Shown in pieces: positions 1-7,005 of a stretch of 36,486 nt of DNA (the first letter of the stretch is position 1; each line of letters starts with the position of its first letter). Origin of the DNA: Myxococcales bacterium (lineage in GTDB: Bacteria; Myxococcota_A; Polyangia; Polyangiales; Polyangiaceae); contig JAHFDY010000024.1 in NCBI GenBank assembly GCA_023248735.1, positions 1 through 36,486 of the forward strand. The letters are read 5' to 3'. The notes beneath the pieces are model-generated. The model made no database searches. It was given only the letters and a program-made list of their open reading frames with translations, and was not told the origin of the DNA. The translations under genes and the position numbers were made by a program.

Positions 1-1
1 G

Positions 2-727
2 CTCGCAGAATCGGATGCCACGGAACCTCGAACTTCATTGCTCGTGAACGTGACGATTTCGAAAACGCAATTGCGAGTGGGCGACCAGGTCGTGCTGGAG
101 CTTGCCGACGCGTACGATCCCCAATTTCACAGAATACGCGCGCAGTACAAACTGGGAGGCCACGTAAACTCGCTCGCGCTGCTGCCGCTCATGAAAGTGC
201 TTCAGCCGCTACGCGATGAACGTCGCCGACAGCGCGAACTCATATCAACGGCGGCGATCGTGGTGGACGGGGCTACTCCCTTCCTTCTCTTCGCCGAGGT
301 CATGTACACCCTGGAACTCGCCGAATTCGGTGCATTCGAGCTCGTCGTAAGCAATCGCCACGAGTCTCGGGTAATTCGCGTGACGGTTCCGAGCCAAGAA
401 GACGTCAAGGCTTCAAACGTTGATGTCATCGCCGTAAACGGTGGCTTCATCGTGAGTGCATTCGGCTCAAGGTTCGGATCAGGTTGCCGCGAACGGGGCC
501 CCGGAATCACTGTGCCGCAATCCAACGGAACGTACGATTTTTCGGCGCTTCGCGAGTGTGCAGCGAAGACGCGGCAGCGCTTTCCAAACGTCGGCGAAGG
601 ACCCGTAACGCTCACCGCAAATCCTGATGTCCCGTTTCAAGTTATCGTGTCTGCGATGGACGCGTTGCGTTCGCGCGACGATGGTGCAGCGCTCTTCCCA
701 CGCGCGCGGTTTACGATTCTTAGGTGA
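2..727 (+). CDS. ExbD/TolR-like biopolymer transport protein, 5' end outside window
   Basis: The frame is open from the first bases, so the start codon and probably the N-terminal membrane helix lie upstream of the window. What remains is the periplasmic part of an ExbD/TolR-type subunit. Its C-terminal part has the family pattern: a YDF..L...A segment, then PVTLTANPDVPFQVIVSAMDA, then a LFP....FTI ending. These proteins work with an ExbB/TolQ-type proton channel in the inner membrane and pass energy to a periplasmic or outer-membrane partner. The internal TTG at 38 is the first possible start codon but would leave no transmembrane helix, so it is probably not used. The ExbB-like partner is expected upstream and cannot be seen. 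The family call is moderately firm; the specific complex is unknown. Confidence 0.72.
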   Translation, partial: LAESDATEPRTSLLVNVTISKTQLRVGDQVVLELADAYDPQFHRIRAQYKLGGHVNSLALLPLMKVLQPLRDERRRQRELISTAAIVVDGATPFLLFAEVMYTLELAEFGAFELVVSNRHESRVIRVTVPSQEDVKASNVDVIAVNGGFIVSAFGSRFGSGCRERGPGITVPQSNGTYDFSALRECAAKTRQRFPNVGEGPVTLTANPDVPFQVIVSAMDALRSRDDGAALFPRARFTILR

Positions 728-742
728 TGGAACCCGTATGTC

Positions 743-757
743 GTCAATTATATTGAC
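743..757. promoter_or_regulatory. Inverted repeat GTCAAT-TAT-ATTGAC
   Basis: A perfect 6-bp inverted repeat with a 3-bp centre lies 15 bp after the ExbD-like gene stop, in the 292-bp gap before the outer-membrane-like gene. The same arms and spacing recur at 26784-26800 in another intergenic region, which suggests a dimeric regulator site. No regulator is assigned. Confidence 0.35.
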
Positions 758-981
758 TACACTTGTTGCCGTCCCGAAGGCAGGTATCCTAACCAGGCAT
801 CAACGAATTCGGGGGAAGGCCGCAGGCCACTGATGTGCAACCGTGCGTCGCAGCTCACCGAATGCTCCGAGCCATCTTCGATGTAGCGAGTGACCTTGTT
901 TAGCGGCATCGTCATCGAGTCGCCTGCGGCCACGAGGAACGCGCACGTTCGCAGTCCTCTGCCCTTGTCTTCATGCGCCAT
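757..981 (-). CDS. Doubtful small ORF, about 74 aa
   Basis: The 292-bp gap between the ExbD-like gene and the next plus-strand gene contains only this reverse reading frame, from an ATG at 981 (a longer TTG start exists at 999). It has two Cys residues, no signal peptide and no membrane segment, and I recognise no domain. An AGGAG sequence touches the start codon with no spacing, which is a poor ribosome binding site. Third-position base use is only mildly coding-like. It could be a small gene, a gene remnant or chance; I lean towards chance. Confidence 0.2.
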   Translation of the reverse strand: MAHEDKGRGLRTCAFLVAAGDSMTMPLNKVTRYIEDGSEHSVSCDARLHISGLRPSPEFVDAWLGYLPSGRQQV

Positions 982-1019
982 CTCCTTGCGCCGAACCAAT
1001 TGCGGCGTACACCGTCGTT

Positions 1020-1664
1020 ATGCATAAGCGCACTACTTACCTCATAGGCTTGGGCTTTCTTGCGTCTTCCACGGCGAGTGCCAAGCCGCCTTCGTCTGAT
1101 ACGCGTGCAACGGCAGCTACATCCGACGGTTCAGCAGCAACGGCCCCGCCGGAGAAAGACGCGCCCACCGTGCCGCCTTCGAAGAAGGACGGCGAGAAGC
1201 GCAAGCTTCACTCGGTCGCGCTCACGTTTGCTCCTTTTCAAACGATCGTAGGAGTCGCCCAGGTCAGCGTTGAAGGTCGGCTCGCGCGCAAGTTCGGTCT
1301 CGCTGGCATTGTGGGAGGGGGATCCTACTACAACCCCTTTGTCCTCTATAACATCGATGGGCGAATCCCCGTGTTCACTGCAGGCGTTTCACCACGGTAT
1401 TATCTCGTGGGCGATTTCGATCACGGCATGCAACTCGGAGCGCAGGTGATGACGGCCGTCGCGTGGGCGTCGGGGGCAACGGGTGTCGGCGTCGCTGGCG
1501 GACCGTACATTGGCTACAAGTTCACCGCGCCGATCGGTTTCACACTCGAGGTTCAGGGAGGCGCGCAGTATGGGTACGCGTCCGCGTCCGCATCCGCAAG
1601 TCGTACCGCTACCGCCAGCGGCGTGCTTCCGCTGGCCAACATCAACCTGGGCTGGGCATTCTAA
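1020..1664 (+). CDS. Secreted outer-membrane beta-barrel-like protein
   Basis: 214 aa with a clear Sec signal peptide: MHKRT, a hydrophobic core at about residues 7-16, and a likely cut after the SxA at residues 20/21. A low-complexity linker rich in Ala, Thr, Pro and Lys follows to about residue 64. The rest alternates short hydrophobic and Gly/Tyr/Thr-rich strands and ends in a phenylalanine (NINLGWAF), the usual C-terminal signal of a small outer-membrane barrel. Near the end an (Ala-Ser)n run is encoded by short GCGTCC-type repeats. Function is unknown. The gene meets the reverse-strand protease tail to tail with an 8-bp gap. Confidence 0.72.
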   Translation: MHKRTTYLIGLGFLASSTASAKPPSSDTRATAATSDGSAATAPPEKDAPTVPPSKKDGEKRKLHSVALTFAPFQTIVGVAQVSVEGRLARKFGLAGIVGGGSYYNPFVLYNIDGRIPVFTAGVSPRYYLVGDFDHGMQLGAQVMTAVAWASGATGVGVAGGPYIGYKFTAPIGFTLEVQGGAQYGYASASASASRTATASGVLPLANINLGWAF

Positions 1665-1672
1665 CTTCGTCG

Positions 1673-3592
1673 CTAGCCGCGCGTGAACTCCGTGATCGTC
1701 ACGGGGCTCTTCCCGTCGGTCTCGTGGAGTAGGAGTCTGCCGCTTTGCAGCTTCAGCACGAAGAGTTTTGCGGGCGCCGTGCACAGGCCGCATGACGTGC
1801 ACTCGTTTGTGCTGAACGTCATCTGCGCCGATGTTCCGCTGACGATGCCGTTTTGGAGCTTGCCGGTGAGCGACTGCTTCCCCTGACTGACCATTGAGCC
1901 CGCGTGGTTGCACGAGAAGCGGCCTCCCTTTGCGGCGGCAAATCGTGCAACGCGAAACTCTTCGCCGATCGACACGGAGTCGGTGCCCGAAATGGAGACG
2001 ATGAGTTTCTGCTCGGATTCAGATTCGATACCAGGCGTTGCCGGATTGGCATGGCGTGGCTGCTTGCTGGTCCATGTGCCTTCGAAGTCTCGACCCACCG
2101 CGTTGCGCGGACCGTCAAGAGCGAAGAGTCGTCCCGTCTTGTCGAATAGCTTCACGCGAAACTGCCCGGCCTCCCACACGAAGTGGACGGGAACAAGGCT
2201 GGGAATGCCGCTCATGCGCACGCTCGCGCGGAAAATCTTGGCCTCGGAATCGATTTCGTCAATTTGCGTGACGGTGTACTCGCGCGGTGTACCGCTCCAC
2301 TCGAGCGTTACAGCAGCCAGGTCCCACGCGAGTGGACGTTGCGCAAGCCTCGTGCAATCGCTCTCGTCGCGCGCAGCTTCGACGTTCTCGAGCTCGCCGA
2401 GAAAGCGCCTGATACCGCGTGTGACCGATTCGCACTTGCGGACCGAGTCTTGGGTTGACGACGCATAGAACGTCTCGAGTGAACGGCCCGGCAAACGCGC
2501 GAGCAAAATGCCCAGTAGCGCCCGCCCAGAAATTTTCGCGTTCGGTCCGAAGTCTCGCTCGACCGAGTCTTGCTCCATCACGCGAAGCTCGGTGAGCATG
2601 GCATGAAGATGTGGCAGATCAGAACGCGCAAGGATGGTGAATGCCTTGCTGCGATCGTCCACGGAGAGCATCAAGTGTTGGTCTTGAATGCTCTTGAGAA
2701 TCGCTTCGAGCTCTTGCGATTGTGGTGGGGCAAACGGTTTGAACGAGGCGAACAATTTGCTGAGGACCGTCACGGAAACGGCACCGTTTTGGCCGCGGTA
2801 CTTTTGGTCCTTCAGGACGTTGACGCCGACGACTTTGCCCTTCTGATTGAGCGTTGGTCCTCCGCTAAAACCAGGTTCGAGATCCGTTGAGAGGATGAGG
2901 CCGTCGACGGCTCCCTCGCGAACGATACGGTTGTAGGTGCGGTCAACGACTGGGAGCTTGACAATGTCAAGCGTCTTACCTTCTTTCTTGACGAGTCCAA
3001 GCCGTGAGATCTGGCTCGCGGGAAAACCAAATGAAGTGATCGATTCGTCGCGCGTCACTTCGGTTGCAAGGGAGAGCACCGAGACTTCATCCTCGGGAAG
3101 GTTCTTAATTCGGAGAAGGGCGAGATCGGCGTCGCGATCGAGCGCAGCGACTTCAACTTCTGGGTAGGCCTGGACGTATGTCTTGTTGTCGCCGTAGCGA
3201 GCGACTCTTTGCACGGTGATCGACCCACCGTTTTCGATGACGTGAAGGGCGGTCACTGCGAACGTTTCATGTCCACCTGCCGTGCGAACGAAAAACCCTG
3301 TGCCACTGCTATCGCCGCTTGAAATGCGAACGATGGCGCGCTCCGGGTTACTTCCGCGGGCGCTACTCGCACGAGCAAGCCCAATGCCGACCGCGACCAG
3401 CAATCCAACGCTGCCGAACGCTACGGCGAACGCCACAAGCGGCGTGCGGTACTTGCTCGCCGTTGGGGCAGCGGGCGGAGGCGTCGACCTTCGCGGAGGC
3501 GCGGAAGGAAAGGGAAGCGGCACTGGGTATTGCGGCGAAGAGGGCTCGCGGGCTTCATCGGTGGTTGCGGTGTCGTTTGCCATGATGCTCAC
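1673..3592 (-). CDS. Membrane-anchored trypsin-like (S1C-type) serine protease
   Basis: 639 aa. A Pro/Ser/Thr-rich cytoplasmic head is followed by one transmembrane segment at about residues 51-74 and then a trypsin-like domain at about 85-265. All three catalytic residues are visible: His117 in TALHV, Asp156 in RDADLALL and Ser243 in GFSGGP, typical of HtrA/DegP-like proteases. I see no clear PDZ domain; the 300-residue C-terminal part is unfamiliar and its tail has a CTSCGLC cysteine cluster. The orientation implies a periplasmic protease that cleaves or senses envelope proteins. The start is a GTG overlapping the stop of the upstream lipoprotein gene as GTGA, so translation is probably coupled. 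An in-frame ATG lies three codons later. Confidence 0.88.
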   Translation of the reverse strand: MSIMANDTATTDEAREPSSPQYPVPLPFPSAPPRRSTPPPAAPTASKYRTPLVAFAVAFGSVGLLVAVGIGLARASSARGSNPERAIVRISSGDSSGTGFFVRTAGGHETFAVTALHVIENGGSITVQRVARYGDNKTYVQAYPEVEVAALDRDADLALLRIKNLPEDEVSVLSLATEVTRDESITSFGFPASQISRLGLVKKEGKTLDIVKLPVVDRTYNRIVREGAVDGLILSTDLEPGFSGGPTLNQKGKVVGVNVLKDQKYRGQNGAVSVTVLSKLFASFKPFAPPQSQELEAILKSIQDQHLMLSVDDRSKAFTILARSDLPHLHAMLTELRVMEQDSVERDFGPNAKISGRALLGILLARLPGRSLETFYASSTQDSVRKCESVTRGIRRFLGELENVEAARDESDCTRLAQRPLAWDLAAVTLEWSGTPREYTVTQIDEIDSEAKIFRASVRMSGIPSLVPVHFVWEAGQFRVKLFDKTGRLFALDGPRNAVGRDFEGTWTSKQPRHANPATPGIESESEQKLIVSISGTDSVSIGEEFRVARFAAAKGGRFSCNHAGSMVSQGKQSLTGKLQNGIVSGTSAQMTFSTNECTSCGLCTAPAKLFVLKLQSGRLLLHETDGKSPVTITEFTRG

Positions 3593-3843
3593 CGGCTCCC
3601 TTCGAGGCGCAGGTCAGGACCGGCTTGGGGTACGGATGTCGTTCCAATTGGTGCGTCGGTGCGAGCGGCAGGGGCTGCCTTGGTTCTGGCTTTCGACGGT
3701 TGGGGCGCCGGTTCCGACGTGGCCGGTTTCTCGCTCGATGCGTGAGACGGAGTGGATGACGGCGCCTTCGCCTCCTGAAACTCACAGCCGAGGGAGCTCA
3801 AAGGAAAGACTGTGCAGAGGCACACAAGCAAATGGGAACGCAT
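3589..3843 (-). CDS. Small Pro/Ala/Ser-rich lipoprotein, protease partner candidate
   Basis: 84 aa. The N-terminus is a lipoprotein signal peptide ending in the lipobox LSSLGC (Cys20). The mature part is disordered, rich in Ser, Pro, Ala and Lys, with no recognisable fold. Its TGA stop overlaps the GTG start of the membrane-anchored serine protease by 4 bases, so the two are almost certainly one transcript and probably made in fixed ratio. That suggests a tether, substrate or regulator of the protease, but no sequence feature proves a contact. The coupled start of the next gene is the main reason to believe this short, low-complexity ORF is real. Confidence 0.6.
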   Translation of the reverse strand: MRSHLLVCLCTVFPLSSLGCEFQEAKAPSSTPSHASSEKPATSEPAPQPSKARTKAAPAARTDAPIGTTSVPQAGPDLRLEGSR

Positions 3844-3904
3844 GGGGGTGGATCCTTGGTTTCTCTAGATGACGCTAGGCCGGTCTATCGTTGGGAGCCG
3901 GTAG

Positions 3905-3922
3905 CGCGCGGTTTGTCGCGCG
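3905..3922. terminator. GC hairpin between DUF4337 gene and lipoprotein gene
   Basis: CGCGCG - 6-nt loop - CGCGCG lies in the 187-bp gap between two reverse-strand genes. It could end the DUF4337 transcript, but no T-run follows on the minus strand, so an intrinsic terminator is unproven. Confidence 0.25.
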
Positions 3923-4004
3923 TCGAGGGTTGGTTTGTGCGTCGGGCGCACCTTTCGACCTAGGCAAGGCGCTCCAACTGTCACGGCATTGAGTGCCATG
4001 TACG

Positions 4005-4016
4005 CCCGACGTCGGG
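4005..4016. terminator. Perfect 12-bp palindrome after DUF4337 gene
   Basis: CCCGACGTCGGG sits 14 bp beyond the stop codon of the reverse-strand DUF4337 gene. It may be part of a terminator or a protein-binding site. No T-tract follows, which weakens the terminator reading. Confidence 0.25.
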
Positions 4017-4030
4017 GCCTTAGCCGACGC

Positions 4031-4654
4031 TTAGGCACCAATGATTTTCGCGAGCCACTCCGGACGAAGGTTCCACCCCAGGAAACCGGATAAGCCGATG
4101 ACCAAACCGAATCCCGAAAGCCCCAAGGCCACGACAAGCAACGGGCGCTTTTGCGTCAGCGCAGTGATACCGAGGAGCGCGATGCCTATCGACAGAAGCG
4201 ACTCGCTGATGTCGAACTGATCGTCCTTCACGTTCAAACGCTCGTACTCCTTCTCGAGGCCGTCGACCTTCTTCTTGAGGTCGTTCTTCTCGGTCTCGTA
4301 TCGCGCGACCTTCTCCCGATAACTTTCGAGACGCTTGTCGAGGGTCGCGTTTTGTGCGTCTGTGAGGTGCGCCGTTTCGCGCTGAAGCGTGAGCTGATCG
4401 ATCGCAGCCTCGGCGAGATTCTGTTTGGTGCTCTTGGCTTGAAAGAACGACCACGTGTCGATCACCTCGCTCTGGGTCTTCCCCATCGCTTGGACGACGT
4501 TGCCGCCCTTCACGTTGCAGACCGCCATGAATGTTGCGACGATGGCGACCGAGGCCGCGATGATCGAGTTGAGCTTGGACCGCGCGTCCTTCTCTCCATC
4601 GCCGCCCCCCGAGTGCTCAAGCGCTTCGCTGATCGGGTCACTGATCTCGGACAT
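4031..4654 (-). CDS. DUF4337-like membrane protein
   Basis: 207 aa, matching the layout of DUF4337 proteins. There is a short polar head, one transmembrane helix at about residues 29-47, then a long charged region at 60-145 with strong coiled-coil character (ESYREKVARYETEKNDLKKK). Two more helices follow at about 150-167 and 171-192. The N-terminal SEISDPISEALEHS resembles the conserved family start. The biochemical role of the family is not known. The start lies inside the end of the upstream MmgE/PrpD-family gene (17-bp overlap), so the two are co-transcribed. The functional link is unclear, because a membrane coiled-coil protein is not an obvious partner for a cytosolic dehydratase. Confidence 0.8.
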   Translation of the reverse strand: MSEISDPISEALEHSGGGDGEKDARSKLNSIIAASVAIVATFMAVCNVKGGNVVQAMGKTQSEVIDTWSFFQAKSTKQNLAEAAIDQLTLQRETAHLTDAQNATLDKRLESYREKVARYETEKNDLKKKVDGLEKEYERLNVKDDQFDISESLLSIGIALLGITALTQKRPLLVVALGLSGFGLVIGLSGFLGWNLRPEWLAKIIGA

Positions 4655-6284
4655 TGCGCATGTCTACACCCTCGCGGCGGCGTTGTCGCCGGTCTGCGGG
4701 AGGGCTGCTTTGCTCCGCAAATGTCGCGATGCTCACCTTGCCCAATCCGAGTCCTGATGCGAATGCGACCTCCGCCTCTCGCTGACCAAGTACCGGGGCA
4801 GACTCGCGAACGAATTTTTGTTTGAGCTCCATCTCCATGTGGGGCGCGCACAACGTACCGACGGGAAGCGTGACCTCGACCACGTCGCGACGGCCATCGC
4901 GAAATTTCACGGTCACGCGCGCAGGAAAATGCAGCGGCGTGCTCTTGTCGCTCGCGTCTTTCTTTGGCGGCGATCGATCGGCGTTGAGTACGGCTTTGAA
5001 CCAAGCGGCGACCTCACGGGCGCTCAACAGCGAAGAGCCGTATTCGCTCCGATAGCGCCGCACCAGTGCGATGACGTCGAGGGGCTTCAACGATGAGAGC
5101 GCTCGTTTGCCGGCGCCGATTGCGCTCGCGCTCTTGAGGATGGCAATGGTGAGCGCAGGATCGTGGGTCACCGAGACTCGCCTTCGCCATTGCTCGATCC
5201 CTTCGCTGTTTGCACGAAGCCAGTTCTCATCGTGTTCGGAAGACGTGAGGCGTCCTGCATGAAGGAGAACCGCAGCGGTGAGTGACAAATCGAAGTTGAC
5301 GTTGACGGACGAAATCTCGCTGCTGGCGTAGTCGGCGGCAAAGCGCGTGACCTCCGTTCCCATCTTCGTCGTTGCGATCTCTACGGACTCCACCTGGTCA
5401 GGTGTGAGCGCTCCATTCCGCGCGAGGATTTTGGAGAGCGCAGTGCATGCAGTTTGAAAGTAGAAGCAACCGGGGAAGGTCTTGATGGCCAAGGTTTGCA
5501 TGGCCCAGAACTCACCGAGATCGTCGAGCATCTCTGGCAGCGGGTGAAACGCAAATCGCTTCCAGAAGCCGCGTCTGTCGTCAAGTATATTGACAGCTCC
5601 GGTCACGCCCTCTTTCGCCAAGTACGCAGCTCGGATTCCTGTTGCCGTCGGGGTTGACGCCGTCAGGAGCTTTGACGTCGGCTGAAAGAACCCGGGTTGC
5701 AACGCGAAGGTGGGTTGCGCGAGTGAGATCGCAAGCGCGTGGGTCGTCTGCTCGGCGTCGAGTTTGAGCAGCTTCGCCGTCGCAGCTGCGGCGCCGATGA
5801 GGTGCACGAATGACCACATCTGCCCGTTGAGCGGACCAAAGAAGCTCGAAGCCCCGAGCCGCCCGCCAACTTCGTTCGCGACGACGACGGCCACGAGCAT
5901 CGCTTCGCTACTCGCGCCTTCGTGTTCTGCAACCGCAAGAGACGCAAAGACGGCGGAGTGGCAGGTATGACCCATCCAGATGATGTCGTCGAAATCTTGC
6001 GCCATCGCGTAAGCCGCATTGACCCAAGCGGCCTCCACGGGTGGAAGCTTGCGTCCACTCGCAAACACGGTGGCATTGCCGGGACCCGAAAGGGCAGCAG
6101 CGCTGCTTTCGATCTGCTTGCAGGCGTCTTGGGTGCGCGCGGCATGAACCGCGGCGATCATGTTCAGCACCTGGTAGCGAGCGGCACGAAGCGCATCCGG
6201 CGGGATGTCAGACACCCTGAGATTTGCGACCCAGGCGCCTAGCTTTGCCAATGGCTCTTTTCCCGCATTGATTGCCACGTTCAT
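4638..6284 (-). CDS. MmgE/PrpD family protein (2-methylcitrate dehydratase-like)
   Basis: 548 aa. The sequence carries the MmgE/PrpD fold from an N-terminal LGAWVANLRVSDIPPDALRAA segment, through an Asp-rich AQDFDDIIWMGHTCHSAV region with the family's central His, to an ALQPGFFQPTSKLL stretch and a C-terminal FPARVTVKFRDGR domain. PrpD dehydrates 2-methylcitrate in propionate breakdown; MmgE and cis-aconitate decarboxylase share the fold. No prpB or prpC neighbour is present, so the substrate cannot be named. It is longer than typical members (about 450-500 aa) and ends in a charged tail of about 25 residues overlapping the next gene. A TetR-type gene diverges from a 55-bp spacer and is the likely regulator. 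Confidence 0.85.
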   Translation of the reverse strand: MNVAINAGKEPLAKLGAWVANLRVSDIPPDALRAARYQVLNMIAAVHAARTQDACKQIESSAAALSGPGNATVFASGRKLPPVEAAWVNAAYAMAQDFDDIIWMGHTCHSAVFASLAVAEHEGASSEAMLVAVVVANEVGGRLGASSFFGPLNGQMWSFVHLIGAAAATAKLLKLDAEQTTHALAISLAQPTFALQPGFFQPTSKLLTASTPTATGIRAAYLAKEGVTGAVNILDDRRGFWKRFAFHPLPEMLDDLGEFWAMQTLAIKTFPGCFYFQTACTALSKILARNGALTPDQVESVEIATTKMGTEVTRFAADYASSEISSVNVNFDLSLTAAVLLHAGRLTSSEHDENWLRANSEGIEQWRRRVSVTHDPALTIAILKSASAIGAGKRALSSLKPLDVIALVRRYRSEYGSSLLSAREVAAWFKAVLNADRSPPKKDASDKSTPLHFPARVTVKFRDGRRDVVEVTLPVGTLCAPHMEMELKQKFVRESAPVLGQREAEVAFASGLGLGKVSIATFAEQSSPPADRRQRRREGVDMRNVRDQ

Positions 6285-6311
6285 GGGGGTAAGCGTGCGT
6301 TCACTCTTCGC

Positions 6312-6319
6312 GGCTAGCC
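6312..6319. promoter_or_regulatory. Short palindrome in TetR/PrpD divergent spacer
   Basis: GGCTAGCC lies in the 55-bp region between the divergent TetR-type and MmgE/PrpD genes. TetR proteins usually bind palindromes in such spacers, so this is a candidate operator core, though 8 bp alone is weak evidence. Confidence 0.22.
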
Positions 6320-6339
6320 ATTCGTATTAGACTCGCTTT

Positions 6340-6969
6340 GTGGGTAGCGATCCATCAGACACCAAAAAACGTGGCGTTTCCCGACCTCAGCAGGAGCGGT
6401 CGCGCGCAACACTGGACGCGATTCTCACCGCTGCGACGCGCGCTCTGTCCGCCAAGGGTTACCAAGCCGTGAGCATGAGCGAGGTCGCGGCTGCGGCAGG
6501 TGTGAGCGTGGGTTCACTCTATCAGTACGTGCCGACGAAGAGTGCCCTCGCGGCGCTTGTCATGGAACGGAGAAGCGAGGAGCTAGCGACGTTCCTCGAG
6601 CCGCGCCTGCTCGCGCTCGCTTCGCTTCCGTTTCGGGAGGGGATTCGCGAAGGTCTTCGGCTCCTCATTGAGGCGCATCGCATGTACGAGAGGCTCCCCA
6701 ACTTGCCTCTCCACGACGCTCCGAGCGAAGGCGCCATGGCGCGCTTGCACGACTTCGAGCGAAGGGCCGCCATCGGCGTGCGGATGTACCTCGAGAGTCA
6801 TCGAAACGAGGTTCGACCAAAGAACCTTAGCCTCGCGGCAAACCTCATAGTCCACATGCTCGATGCTGCCCTTCATGCCGCCATGGCGGGTGAGTCAACG
6901 TGGATGGAAGGCGACGAGCTTCTCGATGAACTTGACGCGCTCGTCGTGGGGTATCTGTTTGAGCGCTAG
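6340..6969 (+). CDS. TetR/AcrR family transcriptional regulator
   Basis: 209 aa from a GTG start. The N-terminal DNA-binding domain is typical: RSRATLDAILTAATRAL, then a helix-turn-helix at about residues 46-65 (SEVAAAAGVSVGSLYQYVPTK), which includes the family's GxLYxYxxxK recognition segment. The C-terminal part (about 80-209) is all-helical and would bind a ligand and dimerise; it resembles the larger C-terminal domain class of TetR repressors but gives no ligand clue. It is transcribed divergently from the MmgE/PrpD-DUF4337 pair, the classic arrangement for a repressor controlling its neighbour and itself. It converges on the RNA-modification gene with a 36-bp gap. Confidence 0.93.
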   Translation: MGSDPSDTKKRGVSRPQQERSRATLDAILTAATRALSAKGYQAVSMSEVAAAAGVSVGSLYQYVPTKSALAALVMERRSEELATFLEPRLLALASLPFREGIREGLRLLIEAHRMYERLPNLPLHDAPSEGAMARLHDFERRAAIGVRMYLESHRNEVRPKNLSLAANLIVHMLDAALHAAMAGESTWMEGDELLDELDALVVGYLFER

Positions 6970-7005
6970 GCAGCTCACAATCTGCGCATGCCTTGCACAG
7001 CGCGG

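Noticed and set aside
757-999. Reverse ORF in the gap after the ExbD-like gene
   Set aside because: Kept only as a very weak feature: poor ribosome site, no domain, near-random base use. The longer TTG start is less likely still.
1570-1620. Short tandem repeats GCGTCC in the outer-membrane-like gene
   Set aside because: They encode an in-frame Ala-Ser run and explain themselves as low-complexity coding sequence.
2956-2972. Perfect inverted repeat GCTTGAC-AAT-GTCAAGC
   Set aside because: It lies well inside the protease coding region and has its arms in the opposite order to the intergenic motif; probably chance.
5580-5594. Near copy of the GTCAAT-N3-ATTGAC repeat
   Set aside because: It is in the middle of the MmgE/PrpD coding sequence and has one mismatch; it simply encodes part of a conserved segment.
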